A stretch of DNA of 64,000 nt from an uncultured Mucilaginibacter sp. (GCF_946479965.1 NZ_CAMLHX010000004.1:62001-126000), one strand, 5' to 3'. Counted from the first letter of the stretch, positions 1 through 8,887 are shown. Notes: generated by a model not told the origin, from the sequence alone. Made by a program: numbers and translations.

Positions 1-2
1 TA

Positions 3-1097
3 ACGCTGCAGAACAGCATCCGGCAAACATCGCTTGCCTACCAGGCCGGCAAAATGGACCTTGAGCAGGCTAAGAATACCCTAACGCTTAACCTGATTAT
101 CGGCTACCTACAGGTGTTGAGCAGCGAAGATCAATTTGAACAGGCAAAAACTCAATTGGCGGTATCAGAAAAGCAAATGGAACGGGCCGATGTGCTTAAC
201 AAAGAGGGCGCTGCTCCTCCACAGACGTTTTATGATATTAAGGGACAATTAGCTGCCGATAAGGTGGGTGTAATAAATGCCAGGAACGCCGTAACGGGCA
301 GTAAGTTGAACCTGCTGCAAATGCTTAATGTGCCCTATAACAACAATATCAGATTTCAGCGCCAGGCTACGGATGCCGTGACGGGAAACTACAATGCAAC
401 CGCCGAGCAGGTCTACAACACAGCGCTTAATAGTTTTGCCCTGGTTAAAGCCGGTACGCTGAAAAGACAAAGCGCCGAAAAAGGTTTAAAAGTTGCCAAG
501 GGTGCGCTTTTGCCCACGCTGTCGTTAGCAGGTGGTTTAAGTACTAATTATTCAAGTGCGGCGCAGCGGTCTATTTTTGTTAACGAGACGGTTGCCCCAA
601 CCGGCGATTTTATAGAAACGCCTGCCGGCCGCCAGGCAGTTTATACCATGAAATCTAATTACATAGGGCAGGATATCAGGTTTGTAGATCAGTTCAGAAA
701 TAACTACAGTACGGGTATCCGGGTGGGTTTAAGCATACCCATACTCAACGCATTCAGAAACAGGAATAATATAACACTGGCTAAGCTCGCCTTGCAAACT
801 GCGCGGGATAACGAACAGGCCAACCAGGTGCAGTTAAGAGTTAACATTGACCAGGCCTATGCTAATATGAATGCGGCGTTTGAGCGTTACCAGCTTTTAC
901 AGACCCAAACGGAGGCTTTTACTGAATCCTTCCGCATTGCGGAGGCCCGTTTTAATGCAGGGGCGTCTACATCTGTTGATTTTTTGATAGTAAAGGGTAA
1001 GCTCGATCAAACGCTCATCAGCCTGATAAATGCCCGGTATGACTACCTTATTCGTACCCGTATTTTGGATTATTATCAGGGTAAGCTGGCCCTGTAA
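3..1097 (+). CDS. TolC-family outer membrane efflux protein (5' end outside window)
   Basis: This is the C-terminal 364 residues of an outer membrane channel of the TolC/OEP family. The reading frame is open to the left edge, so the true start lies before the window and the ATG at 54 is internal. Long Gln/Ala/Asn-rich amphipathic helices (around 20-80 and 265-340 of the visible part) alternate with beta-strand-like stretches, as in the two-repeat TolC fold. The protein ends with a short LDYYQGKLAL tail. In this family such proteins form the outer membrane exit duct for RND or ABC export pumps; the partner pump genes would lie upstream and are not visible. The family call is firm; the substrate is unknown. 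Confidence 0.85.
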   Translation, partial: TLQNSIRQTSLAYQAGKMDLEQAKNTLTLNLIIGYLQVLSSEDQFEQAKTQLAVSEKQMERADVLNKEGAAPPQTFYDIKGQLAADKVGVINARNAVTGSKLNLLQMLNVPYNNNIRFQRQATDAVTGNYNATAEQVYNTALNSFALVKAGTLKRQSAEKGLKVAKGALLPTLSLAGGLSTNYSSAAQRSIFVNETVAPTGDFIETPAGRQAVYTMKSNYIGQDIRFVDQFRNNYSTGIRVGLSIPILNAFRNRNNITLAKLALQTARDNEQANQVQLRVNIDQAYANMNAAFERYQLLQTQTEAFTESFRIAEARFNAGASTSVDFLIVKGKLDQTLISLINARYDYLIRTRILDYYQGKLAL

Positions 1098-1394
1098 TGC
1101 GGTTGGACCGGGGGCGTGGCGGTGTTCCAAAAAATATAAAGGGTTGTTGTGATTGAAAATAGTTTGACGGAGTTAGTTTGTTGATAAACAACAGCTTAAC
1201 TTTTTTAGGTGGAACACTTTGGAACGGTTTGAAACTACTTATAAGTCAGTAAAGTTAGCTGTAAAATACCTGTAAATAGTTTATAATCAAGAACTTGTAC
1301 GCAAAAGTAGTTTTTTTGAAATTTTAGAACAGTTTGGAACAGCAAAATTTGAATTTGGAACACGGGAATCAAGAGCAAAAAGCAATCGAATTAA
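1098..1394. repeat. Intergenic repeat element, copy A (GGAAC-word version)
   Basis: This gene-free gap between convergent genes holds iterated words: GGAAC at 1211, 1221, 1336 and 1357, AGAAC at 1326, and inverted GTTCC at 1124. Two pairs (1211/1221 and 1326/1336) sit exactly 10 bp apart and read GNAACANTTTGNAAC. The core at 1221-1295 is clearly related to the reverse complement of 41083-41159, sharing the block AAAGTTAGCT and ATAATCAA with similar spacing. The right end (1366-1385) carries a GAATCAAGAG-type word that recurs near 2782 and inside leuS. No ORF or RNA gene was recognised. Function unknown. Confidence 0.6.
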
Positions 1395-2339
1395 TCAACG
1401 ATCGAACCCGAGCGAAAAATTAATAGGGACTGTATATTGCACTTTTACCGGCCTGCCGTATTGTATCCCGGGGCTCCAAGGCGGCGAACGTTTTAGAACC
1501 CGCATCGCTTCGGCACTAAGCGCATCATTGGGGTTGTTAGCTATAAACATGTCAACCAGGTTGCCTTGTTTGTCTACAGTAAAAGTTATAAAAACCTTGC
1601 CTTGTATATTATTTTGCCTTTCATTGGCAGGATAGCTTATATTCTTCTCCAAAAATTTCGTGAAAGCATTTACTCCACCTTTAAATTCAGGCTGGCTCTC
1701 TCTCCGGGTATATTTAATCGTGTCGCCTTCGCTGGTAATATTAACGCCTTTAACAAACTTTTTGTTGGCGTAAGTTTCTTCCCGCCGGCCATTTTTATCA
1801 TTAAACAGCCAAACGCCGTCTCTTTTACCGCCTTTTAATGTGCCTTCGGCAGCAATAAACTCAAAATCATCATCGTAAGCTTTATAATAGCCATTGCCGT
1901 CGGTTACCAGTTGTTTTCCAAGCGAATCAAAAACGGATATTATACTGTCCTCAGTAAAGAAGTTATTTGAAGACTCTTTTACAATGTAGCGCTTACCATT
2001 TGGAAAATAGGTTTGAACAGGGCCCTTTAATTGCCCACCACTATAAGTACTTAATGACTTTTTGCCACCCTTTTCGTAGTAGGTTATTTGCTGGCCTTCA
2101 AAACGCATCGGGTTTACAAGCGATGATTGCCCAATAAGCTTTATTTTTCCGCTTTTGTAATACTCCGAAACGTTGAAATAGACCTGGCCCGAGTCGGGTA
2201 TGCGCACTATCCTTATATAATCAGCACTATCTTTTACATCAACAGGTTTACCGCTATTTTTAAATAAAAAAACGGCTTCGGTTTGTGCAAAGCCGGCTAT
2301 GCTAAGGCTCAAGAGTAAAAGGGTTAGCAATAGCCTCAT
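1395..2339 (-). CDS. Secreted MORN-like/TonB C-terminal domain protein
   Basis: A 314-residue protein with an N-terminal signal peptide (about residues 1-19, ending GFAQ). Residues about 60-200 hold MORN-like repeats of the G-x-x-x-G-x-W type (for example KRDGVWLFNDKNGRR). Residues about 225-312 form a TonB C-terminal domain (VFITFTVDKQGNLVD and a closing VPINF). Unlike true TonB there is no N-terminal membrane anchor, so energising an outer membrane receptor through ExbB/D is doubtful; a periplasmic protein-binding role is more likely. It starts 7 bp after panD but is not a pantothenate gene. Annotation pipelines would probably call it 'energy transducer TonB'. Confidence 0.75.
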   Translation of the reverse strand: MRLLLTLLLLSLSIAGFAQTEAVFLFKNSGKPVDVKDSADYIRIVRIPDSGQVYFNVSEYYKSGKIKLIGQSSLVNPMRFEGQQITYYEKGGKKSLSTYSGGQLKGPVQTYFPNGKRYIVKESSNNFFTEDSIISVFDSLGKQLVTDGNGYYKAYDDDFEFIAAEGTLKGGKRDGVWLFNDKNGRREETYANKKFVKGVNITSEGDTIKYTRRESQPEFKGGVNAFTKFLEKNISYPANERQNNIQGKVFITFTVDKQGNLVDMFIANNPNDALSAEAMRVLKRSPPWSPGIQYGRPVKVQYTVPINFSLGFDR

Positions 2340-2346
2340 GCAAACA

Positions 2347-2697
2347 TTATTTTAACAGCTTATTATCATTGTCCGGAAACACCAATATAGGTTGATATTT
2401 GCGCGCCTCTTCCATTTCCACGTGCGCGTATGACATGATGATAACTATATCGCCAACCGCAGCCAGGCGGGCTGTAGCGCCGTTTAAACATATGGTACCG
2501 CTGCCGCGTTCGCCTTTAATTACATAAGTTTCAAAACGGGCGCCGTTGTTATTGTTAACTATCTGCACTTTCTCGTTGGCAATAATATTTGCCGCATCCA
2601 TCAAATCCTCATCAATAGTAATGCTGCCCACGTAATTAAGCTCTGCCTGGGTAACACGGGCGCGATGAATTTTTGATTTCAATAATTCAATAATCAT
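2347..2697 (-). CDS. panD: Aspartate 1-decarboxylase
   Basis: PanD makes beta-alanine from L-aspartate for pantothenate and coenzyme A synthesis. It is a 116-residue proenzyme that cleaves itself to form a pyruvoyl cofactor. The self-cleavage site is visible as YVGS, with Gly24-Ser25, and the family motifs [10 protein letters not shown] and [18 protein letters not shown] (here [17 protein letters not shown]) are present. Length is normal for the family. It follows panC on the same strand after a 118-bp gap containing short repeats; PanC consumes its product, so the pair is one pathway module. Confidence 0.97.
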   Translation of the reverse strand: MIIELLKSKIHRARVTQAELNYVGSITIDEDLMDAANIIANEKVQIVNNNNGARFETYVIKGERGSGTICLNGATARLAAVGDIVIIMSYAHVEMEEARKYQPILVFPDNDNKLLK

Positions 2698-2718
2698 GGG
2701 GGCAAAGGTAGTATTTTT

Positions 2719-2806
2719 ATAGCTGATAGTTCATAGCTGATGGGGCATAGTTAATACAGCGATTTGTAAAAAAAAGAATCAAGAATCAAGAGACAAAAAG
2801 CAAGAC
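2719..2806. repeat. Short iterated words between panC and panD
   Basis: The 118-bp gap holds two unrelated word repeats. ATAGCTGAT occurs at 2719-2727 and 2733-2741 (14 bp apart). Next comes GAATCAAGAATCAAGAG-type sequence at about 2775-2806. The second word closely matches 1366-1385, with one base inserted, and resembles the in-frame word inside leuS at 43542-43571. Confidence 0.55.
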
Positions 2807-2815
2807 AGCAGTTGA

Positions 2816-3652
2816 TTAACTAATCACCACATTGTCAATTAGTCTTGTATTGCCAACTTTTGCGGCTACCAGGGCAACAACATGGGCTGTAGCTGCAGTG
2901 GCCGGATGCAGGGTTTCGGCATCGGCAATTTCAAAGTAAGATAATTTTACGCCGGGCTCTACCGCAATAGCTTGTTCAGCCTTGCGTTTCAACTCTGATA
3001 TTTGGTTGGGATCAAATTGCTGCTTAAGGTCGTTTAATGTTTTTGATAATATCAGCGCGTGTTGCCGGTCTGTGGAGGATAAATGTACATTGCGCGAACT
3101 CATGGCCAGGCCATCCGCTTCGCGCTCAATAGGGCACATTACCAGTTTAACAGGCAGGTTAAGTAATTTAACCATTTTGCTTATCACCATAAATTGCTGG
3201 TAATCCTTTTGCCCGAAGAAGGCCACGTCAGGTTTCACAACATCAAACAGTTTATTCACCACCTGGGTAACACCCTGGTAGTGGCCCGGACGCGATGCCC
3301 CCTCCAGTATATGCTCCAATTCGCCTATGGGTAAATGCCAATGCTCATTATCGGCATACATCTCTTTAACTTCGGGCTCAAATAAAATATCGGCTTTAAC
3401 CAGCTCCAATTTTTCTATATCGGAGGCAATAGGGCGGGGGTATTTCTCCAGGTCGCGCGGGTCATTAAACTGGGTTGGGTTAACAAAAATGCTGCATACC
3501 ACAACATCGCATTGTTGCTGCGCGGCGCGTACAAGCGATAAATGCCCGTTGTGCAGCGCCCCCATGGTTGGTACGAAGCCTATTTTAAGGCCTTTTTGCC
3601 GTAAAGGCAACAGATATTGCTCAAGGCTTTGTTTGGTATTAAAATGTTTCAC
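2816..3652 (-). CDS. panC: Pantothenate synthetase
   Basis: PanC joins pantoate and beta-alanine with ATP to give pantothenate. The 278-residue protein shows the nucleotidyltransferase signature PTMGALHNGHLSLVR (around 29-43), FVNPTQF, the Gln-rich FFGQKDYQQ segment, and MSSRNVHLS, the family's KMSKS equivalent. The start is a GTG at 3652, since no in-frame ATG lies upstream and the protein begins at the usual family position. It is transcribed toward panD and divergently from the GT5 gene at 3806. Confidence 0.96.
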   Translation of the reverse strand: MKHFNTKQSLEQYLLPLRQKGLKIGFVPTMGALHNGHLSLVRAAQQQCDVVVCSIFVNPTQFNDPRDLEKYPRPIASDIEKLELVKADILFEPEVKEMYADNEHWHLPIGELEHILEGASRPGHYQGVTQVVNKLFDVVKPDVAFFGQKDYQQFMVISKMVKLLNLPVKLVMCPIEREADGLAMSSRNVHLSSTDRQHALILSKTLNDLKQQFDPNQISELKRKAEQAIAVEPGVKLSYFEIADAETLHPATAATAHVVALVAAKVGNTRLIDNVVIS

Positions 3653-3720
3653 GGCGTTGGCAACAGTAAAAGGCGGCTAAGTTGCATAATAGATCATTAA
3701 TAACCAAACTACTTGTGTAA

Positions 3721-3755
3721 TTGGTTGATAGTTGTTATTATAATGCTTATATTTG
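3721..3755 (+). promoter_or_regulatory. Bacteroidota-type promoter for the GT5 gene
   Basis: A perfect -7 element TATATTTG (TAnnTTTG) lies at 3748-3755, preceded by TTG at 3725-3727, 20 bp upstream. Transcription would start near 3760, downstream of the rare-looking start at 3713. This supports the ATG at 3806 as the true start. Confidence 0.55.
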
Positions 3756-3805
3756 CAAACCCAATTTTTTTGGGTAAGTTTTATAATTTAAATTCTGAAT
3801 TGGAG

Positions 3806-4630
3806 ATGGGTAAATCTAAGCTATTGTTTATAACTCATGAAATGTCGCCTTTCCTTGAACTCACTAAAATTTCTGAAATAACACGGCAGCTTCCGCAGGC
3901 AATGCAGGAGAAAGGCTACGAGATCCGTATCCTTATGCCTCGTTTCGGTAATATCAATGAGCGCAGGAATCGCCTTCATGAAGTGATCCGCTTATCGGGT
4001 ATGAATATTATCATTAATGATAATGATAATCCGCTGATCATTAAAGTCGCCTCTATTCCGGCGGCGCGTATGCAGGTTTATTTTTTGGATAACGAAGAGT
4101 ATTTTCAACGAAAGCATGTGTTTGAGGACAAAGACGGGAAGTTTTATGCCGATAACGATGAGCGGATGATATTTTTCTGCAAAGGAGCATTGGAGACGGT
4201 GAAGAAATTAGGATGGGCTCCTGATGTTATACACTGTCATGGTTGGATGAGCTCATTAGTACCGGCGTATTTAAAAACTACGTACAAAGACGATCCTACC
4301 TTTAAGAACTCAAAAATAGTTTACTCTATTTATGACAATGATTTTAAAGGCGATATGGCCCCTGATTTTGCTCAAAAAGCAGTAATGGGTGGTATGACCG
4401 AAGAGCATACTGAAATGTACAAGCCGGGCAGCAATACATCGCTGTACGAAGGCGCTATACATTACAGTGATGGGATTGTGTTGGCAGGCGAAAATATCGA
4501 TGAGGATGTGTTAAATAATGTTAAAAACAGCCATAAATCGGTTTTAGAGTTCAATTCTACTGCAGATTTCGAAAATTATTACAATTTTTACGACGAAATT
4601 ACCACTGAAGAATTGGTAAATGTTGTATAA
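3806..4630 (+). CDS. Single-domain GT5 glycogen/starch synthase-like protein
   Basis: A 274-residue protein matching only the N-terminal Rossmann half of glycogen synthase (GT5): LLFITHEMSPF at the start, ALP-like QLPQAMQEKGYEIRILMPRFG, and DVIHCHGWMSSLVPAYLK. The C-terminal GT-B domain is absent and the ADP-glucose-binding KTGGL motif is replaced by ELTKISEI. Catalysis as a normal glycogen synthase is therefore unlikely. The ATG at 3806 is chosen over 3713 because a promoter lies between them and the conserved fold begins at MGKSKLLF. The gene is followed after 15 bp by the DUF4270 lipoprotein gene, probably in one transcript. Role unknown. Confidence 0.8.
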   Translation: MGKSKLLFITHEMSPFLELTKISEITRQLPQAMQEKGYEIRILMPRFGNINERRNRLHEVIRLSGMNIIINDNDNPLIIKVASIPAARMQVYFLDNEEYFQRKHVFEDKDGKFYADNDERMIFFCKGALETVKKLGWAPDVIHCHGWMSSLVPAYLKTTYKDDPTFKNSKIVYSIYDNDFKGDMAPDFAQKAVMGGMTEEHTEMYKPGSNTSLYEGAIHYSDGIVLAGENIDEDVLNNVKNSHKSVLEFNSTADFENYYNFYDEITTEELVNVV

Positions 4631-4645
4631 GCTTTGAGATCAAAT

Positions 4646-6052
4646 ATGAAATTTTTCAGATTAGACTTATTGACCCTGTTAATAAGTCTTTTTATTTTAA
4701 GCAGTTGCAAAAAGCAAGGCTCTGTTAATCTTGGTGTTAACGATGAAACCTTGATAGAAGGCAAACTGATAGACACAGCTTCTGTATTTGTTAGTACTGT
4801 ACGTGAAGAAGACGCAAGTGCATCCGGATTAACGCGAACACCATTGTCGTATTTTAAAGACCCGGTTTTTGGTATTACGGAATCTAACGTGGCAATGGAT
4901 TTGAATTTGCCCGGTAGCGCCGCTTATAATTTGCCAACAGGTACCATAACAATAGACTCGGCTATATTGGTTTTACCGTATGCCAACGGTTTTTACGGCG
5001 ACTCAATAACCACCCGCTTTAAGGCAAATGTATACCAGTTAGATGAGCGTTTGCTGAACTCGGCAGCTTATCCGGCTTCAAAAAAATGGAAGTATAAGAA
5101 TACTACGCTACTGGGCACACAGTCGTTCCTTTCAAGAACACATGACAGCGTAAAAGTAGTAGAGCCTATAAGAGCGAAAAAGGATTCGTTGATGAAATTT
5201 GCACCGCACTTGCGTATCCCTATAAACCCGCAATTTATAAGGAGTAACTTGTTTGATGCACCTGCATCGCAGCTAACATCAAACCTTGTTTTCAAAAATG
5301 CGGTTAACGGGTTATACGTTACGCTTGATAAAGCACAAACAGGCCCGGGCGGTACATTTATGTTAAACATGGACTCGGCTGCTGTTAAAGTGTATTTCAG
5401 GACAAAAACAACCACTACTGCCGGGGTTGATAAGATAGATACCTCGTATATAATACTGCCAAGCGCAGTTAGATCGGCCGAGATCAGTCATAATTATACA
5501 GGTACCGCTATAGCAACTGAACTGGCCAGCACCCAAAAAACGCGTGGTAATTTTTACCTGCAAGGTTTATTGGGCTTAAGGGCCAAAATACAGTTCCCTT
5601 ATTTAAAGGAAATTAGTACTAAAGTTGGCAGTGATATAATTGTTAATCGTGCCGAGCTGGTTATATCTGCTCAACCGGGTACAACGTTTCCGTACGAAGC
5701 ATTGAGCAGTTTAATGTTTTACAGGCTCGACATTGCGAAACAACGTATCAATATTCAGGACAATATGTCGTCAGACCCTCGTGCAAATGCGTCATACGGC
5801 GGATTTTACAATTCGGCAAAAAAAGAATACCACTTTTTGGTAACCGCCTACGTGCAAGACCTTATGCGCGGAAAAGTGGTTGACTATGGAGCGTATTTAG
5901 GTGCCGTGAATAACCAGGGATCGAGTTTTTTTAGCGACGTAAGGCCGGATCCGCAACTGGATGGCCGATCTGCTCTTATTGGCTTTGATAAGGACTCTCC
6001 TTCGCCAAATCGTATTAAACTTAATATAATTTATACCAAAGTGGCTAAATAG
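4646..6052 (+). CDS. DUF4270-family lipoprotein
   Basis: A 468-residue lipoprotein of the Bacteroidota DUF4270 family. The N terminus carries a signal peptide and lipobox ending ILSSC, followed by KK, so it is probably outer-membrane or periplasmic anchored. Family hallmarks include the ETLIEGKLIDTASVFVST opening, DPVFGITESNVAMDL, and repeated beta-rich segments with 'DSAILVLPY'. I chose ATG 4646 rather than TTG 4634 because the signal peptide starts there. It lies directly behind the GT5 gene and ahead of glmS, and has its own strong terminator. Biochemical function is not established. Confidence 0.8.
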   Translation: MKFFRLDLLTLLISLFILSSCKKQGSVNLGVNDETLIEGKLIDTASVFVSTVREEDASASGLTRTPLSYFKDPVFGITESNVAMDLNLPGSAAYNLPTGTITIDSAILVLPYANGFYGDSITTRFKANVYQLDERLLNSAAYPASKKWKYKNTTLLGTQSFLSRTHDSVKVVEPIRAKKDSLMKFAPHLRIPINPQFIRSNLFDAPASQLTSNLVFKNAVNGLYVTLDKAQTGPGGTFMLNMDSAAVKVYFRTKTTTTAGVDKIDTSYIILPSAVRSAEISHNYTGTAIATELASTQKTRGNFYLQGLLGLRAKIQFPYLKEISTKVGSDIIVNRAELVISAQPGTTFPYEALSSLMFYRLDIAKQRINIQDNMSSDPRANASYGGFYNSAKKEYHFLVTAYVQDLMRGKVVDYGAYLGAVNNQGSSFFSDVRPDPQLDGRSALIGFDKDSPSPNRIKLNIIYTKVAK

Positions 6053-6090
6053 GGCGTTTCTGCTGCAGAAATGTTGTTTATTTACCATTA

Positions 6091-6136
6091 AAAAACAATC
6101 AGCTATATAATCTTCTTATATAGCTGATTATTTTTA
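6091..6136 (+). terminator. Terminator after the DUF4270 gene
   Basis: A perfect 14-bp stem (6097-6110 with 6116-6129) around a 5-nt loop, followed by ATTTTTA. It separates the DUF4270 transcript from glmS. Confidence 0.85.
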
Positions 6137-6159
6137 CAGCTTTTACTAAATTAAAATTT

Positions 6160-7995
6160 ATGTGTGGAATTGTAGGCTATGTAGGCCACAGAGACGCTTA
6201 TCCAATAATTATTAAAGGCCTGCATCGCCTTGAATACCGGGGATACGATAGTGCCGGTGTTGCTTTGTTTGATAAAGACTTAAAAGTATACAAGAAAACC
6301 GGTAAGGTAAGCGACCTTGAAGAGTTTGTTAAAGGCATTAAACTTTCCGGAACAATAGGCATGGGCCATACACGCTGGGCAACACATGGAGCGCCAAGCG
6401 ACCGTAATTCGCATCCGCACTCATCCGGAGACCGCAAGCTGACCATCATCCATAACGGCATTATTGAAAATTACGGCATTATAAAAGAAACCCTGTTGGC
6501 AAAAGGGCACATTTTTAAAAGTGATACAGACACAGAGGTTTTAATACACCTGGTTGAGGATATTTTGACCGAAACCGGTGTTGATTTAAAAGAAGCTGTG
6601 CGTATTGCCCTTAACAGGGTTATAGGCGCTTATGCCATTGTTATAATAAGCGCAGACGAGCCCGACTTGCTTATTGCCGCCCGTAAAGGCAGCCCAATGG
6701 TTATAGGTGTAGGCAAGGGCGAGTATTTTGTAGCATCAGACGCTACACCTATAGTGGAATATACCAAAAACGTTATCTACTTAAACGATAACGAAATAGC
6801 CTACATTGAGCGCAATAACCTGCTGATTAAGAATATTGACAACACTGTTCAGACCCCATATATTCAAGAGCTTGACCTGAAATTGGAGATGCTTGAAAAA
6901 GGCGGCTATGATCACTTTATGTTAAAAGAGATATATGAGCAGGCCCGTTCTATACGCGATTGCATGCGTGGACGCATTTACCCCGATAAAGGCAAGGTGC
7001 AGTTGGGCGGGATAAAAGAGTATGCTGATAAATTAAAAAATGTTGACCGTATTATCATTGTAGCCTGCGGCACATCATGGCATGCAGGTTTGGTTGGCGA
7101 GTACCTGATTGAAGAATACGCGCGTATATCTGTTGAAGTAGAGTATGCTTCTGAGTTCAGGTATCGTAATCCGATTATTTCTGAAAAAGATATTGTTATA
7201 GCCATATCACAATCAGGCGAAACAGCCGATACCATGGCGGCGCTTGAACTGGCAAAAGAAAAGGGCGCAACTATATTCGGTATATGTAATGTGGTGGGTG
7301 CTTCCATACCACGTATTACCGACGCGGGGGTTTATACGCATGCCGGCCCCGAAATTGGTGTGGCATCAACCAAAGCGTTTACCGCCCAGGTTACCGTTTT
7401 AACGCTGATGGCTTTTTATATTGCCCAAATACGCGGCACCATGAGCCGGAGCAGGTTAATGGCGCTTTTAACGGAGCTTGACCAGATCCCCGGATTGGTG
7501 GAAGAAACACTTAAATGTAATGATGAGGTTAAGAAGATAGCTGAAATATTCAAAGATTCAAGCAATTGCTTGTTCCTGGGCAGAGGAAGTTCGTTTCCCG
7601 TTGCTCTGGAGGGGGCTTTAAAGCTTAAGGAGATATCATACATACACGCCGAGGGTTATCCGGCGGCAGAGATGAAACACGGCCCTATCGCCCTTATTGA
7701 CGCCGAATTGCCTGTTGTGTTTATCGCTACCAAAAATTCTTCGTATGAGAAAGTGGTTAGCAACATACAGGAGGTAAAGGCCCGTGGTGGGCGTGTTATT
7801 GCCATTGTTACCGAAGGTGATACCGATGTTAAGGGTATGGCCGACTACGTGATTGAAATACCTGCAACTAACGATGCGTTTGTGCCCTTGTTGGCAACTA
7901 TACCATTGCAGCTGCTGGCTTACCATATAGCGGTTATGCGTAATTGTAATGTAGACCAACCCCGCAATCTGGCAAAATCAGTTACGGTAGAATAG
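6160..7995 (+). CDS. glmS: Glucosamine-6-phosphate synthase (isomerizing)
   Basis: GlmS converts fructose-6-phosphate and glutamine to glucosamine-6-phosphate, the entry step to UDP-GlcNAc for peptidoglycan and lipid A. The 611-residue protein starts MCGIVGYVG, with Cys2 as glutaminase nucleophile. It has the class II amidotransferase domain (about 2-220), two SIS sugar-isomerase domains (about 290-425 and 460-600; SQSGETADT visible), and the conserved end PRNLAKSVTVE. Length is normal. No glmS ribozyme-like leader was recognised in the short 23-bp space after the upstream terminator. It is monocistronic, with its own terminator. Confidence 0.98.
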   Translation: MCGIVGYVGHRDAYPIIIKGLHRLEYRGYDSAGVALFDKDLKVYKKTGKVSDLEEFVKGIKLSGTIGMGHTRWATHGAPSDRNSHPHSSGDRKLTIIHNGIIENYGIIKETLLAKGHIFKSDTDTEVLIHLVEDILTETGVDLKEAVRIALNRVIGAYAIVIISADEPDLLIAARKGSPMVIGVGKGEYFVASDATPIVEYTKNVIYLNDNEIAYIERNNLLIKNIDNTVQTPYIQELDLKLEMLEKGGYDHFMLKEIYEQARSIRDCMRGRIYPDKGKVQLGGIKEYADKLKNVDRIIIVACGTSWHAGLVGEYLIEEYARISVEVEYASEFRYRNPIISEKDIVIAISQSGETADTMAALELAKEKGATIFGICNVVGASIPRITDAGVYTHAGPEIGVASTKAFTAQVTVLTLMAFYIAQIRGTMSRSRLMALLTELDQIPGLVEETLKCNDEVKKIAEIFKDSSNCLFLGRGSSFPVALEGALKLKEISYIHAEGYPAAEMKHGPIALIDAELPVVFIATKNSSYEKVVSNIQEVKARGGRVIAIVTEGDTDVKGMADYVIEIPATNDAFVPLLATIPLQLLAYHIAVMRNCNVDQPRNLAKSVTVE

Positions 7996-8012
7996 ATATA
8001 ACTAATATAAAC

Positions 8013-8046
8013 AAAGGCGTCCCGTGCAAACAGGACGCCTTTTTTG
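8013..8046 (+). terminator. Terminator after glmS
   Basis: Stem GGCGTCC (8016-8022) with GGACGCC (8033-8039), flanked by AAA and a run of T from 8040. Confidence 0.88.
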
Positions 8047-8106
8047 TTTATTAGTAAATGTAAAATGAAACATGTTTGCGTATTTTAGCCCTGTAAACCC
8101 AATTTT

Positions 8107-8484
8107 ATGGAAAGCCTGGCACCCAATATTTTTGTATATGATATGAAAGCTACTATTGCCTTTTACAAGGTGTTGGGCTTTAAAATAACTATGTCTGTAC
8201 CGGAGGATGGCGATGAACTGGTTTGGGCAATGATGGCTAACGGTAGCGTTACCCTAATGTTCCAGACTTTTGAAAGCCTGGCGGATGACCTGCCCGAGAT
8301 CTCCCGCACTAATGGCGGCTCGCTGTTATTGTATATCAATTTAAAAAACATAAAGCAATTTTTTGAGGATATAAAAGACAAAGTGACCGTTTTAAAAGGT
8401 TTAGAAACCACATTTTACGGAGCCACCGAGTTTTCTATAAAGGACAATAACGGTTATGTACTTACATTTGCCGAACATGAATAA
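8107..8484 (+). CDS. VOC (glyoxalase/bleomycin-resistance fold) protein
   Basis: A 125-residue protein of the vicinal oxygen chelate superfamily. It has the typical beta-alpha-beta-beta-beta start (APNIFVYDMKATIAFYKVLGF), a central MFQTFESL strand, and the closing motif FSIKDNNGYVLTFAE. Such small proteins are metal-dependent lyases, isomerases or dioxygenases, or binding proteins; the substrate cannot be read from sequence. Its last 8 bases overlap the next VOC gene, so the two are translationally linked. Confidence 0.8.
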   Translation: MESLAPNIFVYDMKATIAFYKVLGFKITMSVPEDGDELVWAMMANGSVTLMFQTFESLADDLPEISRTNGGSLLLYINLKNIKQFFEDIKDKVTVLKGLETTFYGATEFSIKDNNGYVLTFAEHE

Positions 8485-8857
8485 TCCACTGGTATATAAA
8501 CGTACAGACCATATTAACATTTGCGTACCCGTTGAGCGACTGGAAGAAGCGCGCCAGTTTTATAAAACTGTTATGGGTCTGCAGCAAATAGAACGACCGG
8601 ACGTTTTCAATGTTCCGGGGCATTGGTTTACCTGGGCAGATATTGAACTGCATATTGGCATTGAACCCGTATCGCCCCGCTCTGCAAGGCATACCGCTTT
8701 TGAGGTAACGGATATAGCCGCGTCGCGCAGCTGGCTGGAGCAAAACGGCATTAAATTATACGAAGAACCTTTAATTCCTGGTCGCGCCCGCTTTACATTT
8801 TATGATCCGTTTGGCAACAGGTTGGAGTTGCTGGAGTATGTGGCCCCACCGCAGTAG
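8477..8857 (+). CDS. VOC-family protein, second of a pair
   Basis: A 126-residue VOC protein. Likely metal ligands are visible as His in RTDHINICV near the start, His in ARHTAFEV in the middle, and Glu in FGNRLELLEYV at the end, the usual H/H/E arrangement. The ATG at 8477 is preferred to 8456: it gives the family-length N terminus and an 8-bp overlap with the upstream VOC gene. The two proteins are not close copies and may act on related compounds. Substrate unknown. Confidence 0.8.
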   Translation: MNNPLVYKRTDHINICVPVERLEEARQFYKTVMGLQQIERPDVFNVPGHWFTWADIELHIGIEPVSPRSARHTAFEVTDIAASRSWLEQNGIKLYEEPLIPGRARFTFYDPFGNRLELLEYVAPPQ

Positions 8858-8887
8858 GAATGGCTTTAGATAAGCCTGGCATTTTTG

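Noticed and set aside
6137..6159. glmS ribozyme or riboswitch upstream of glmS
   Set aside because: Only 23 bp lie between the preceding terminator and the ATG.
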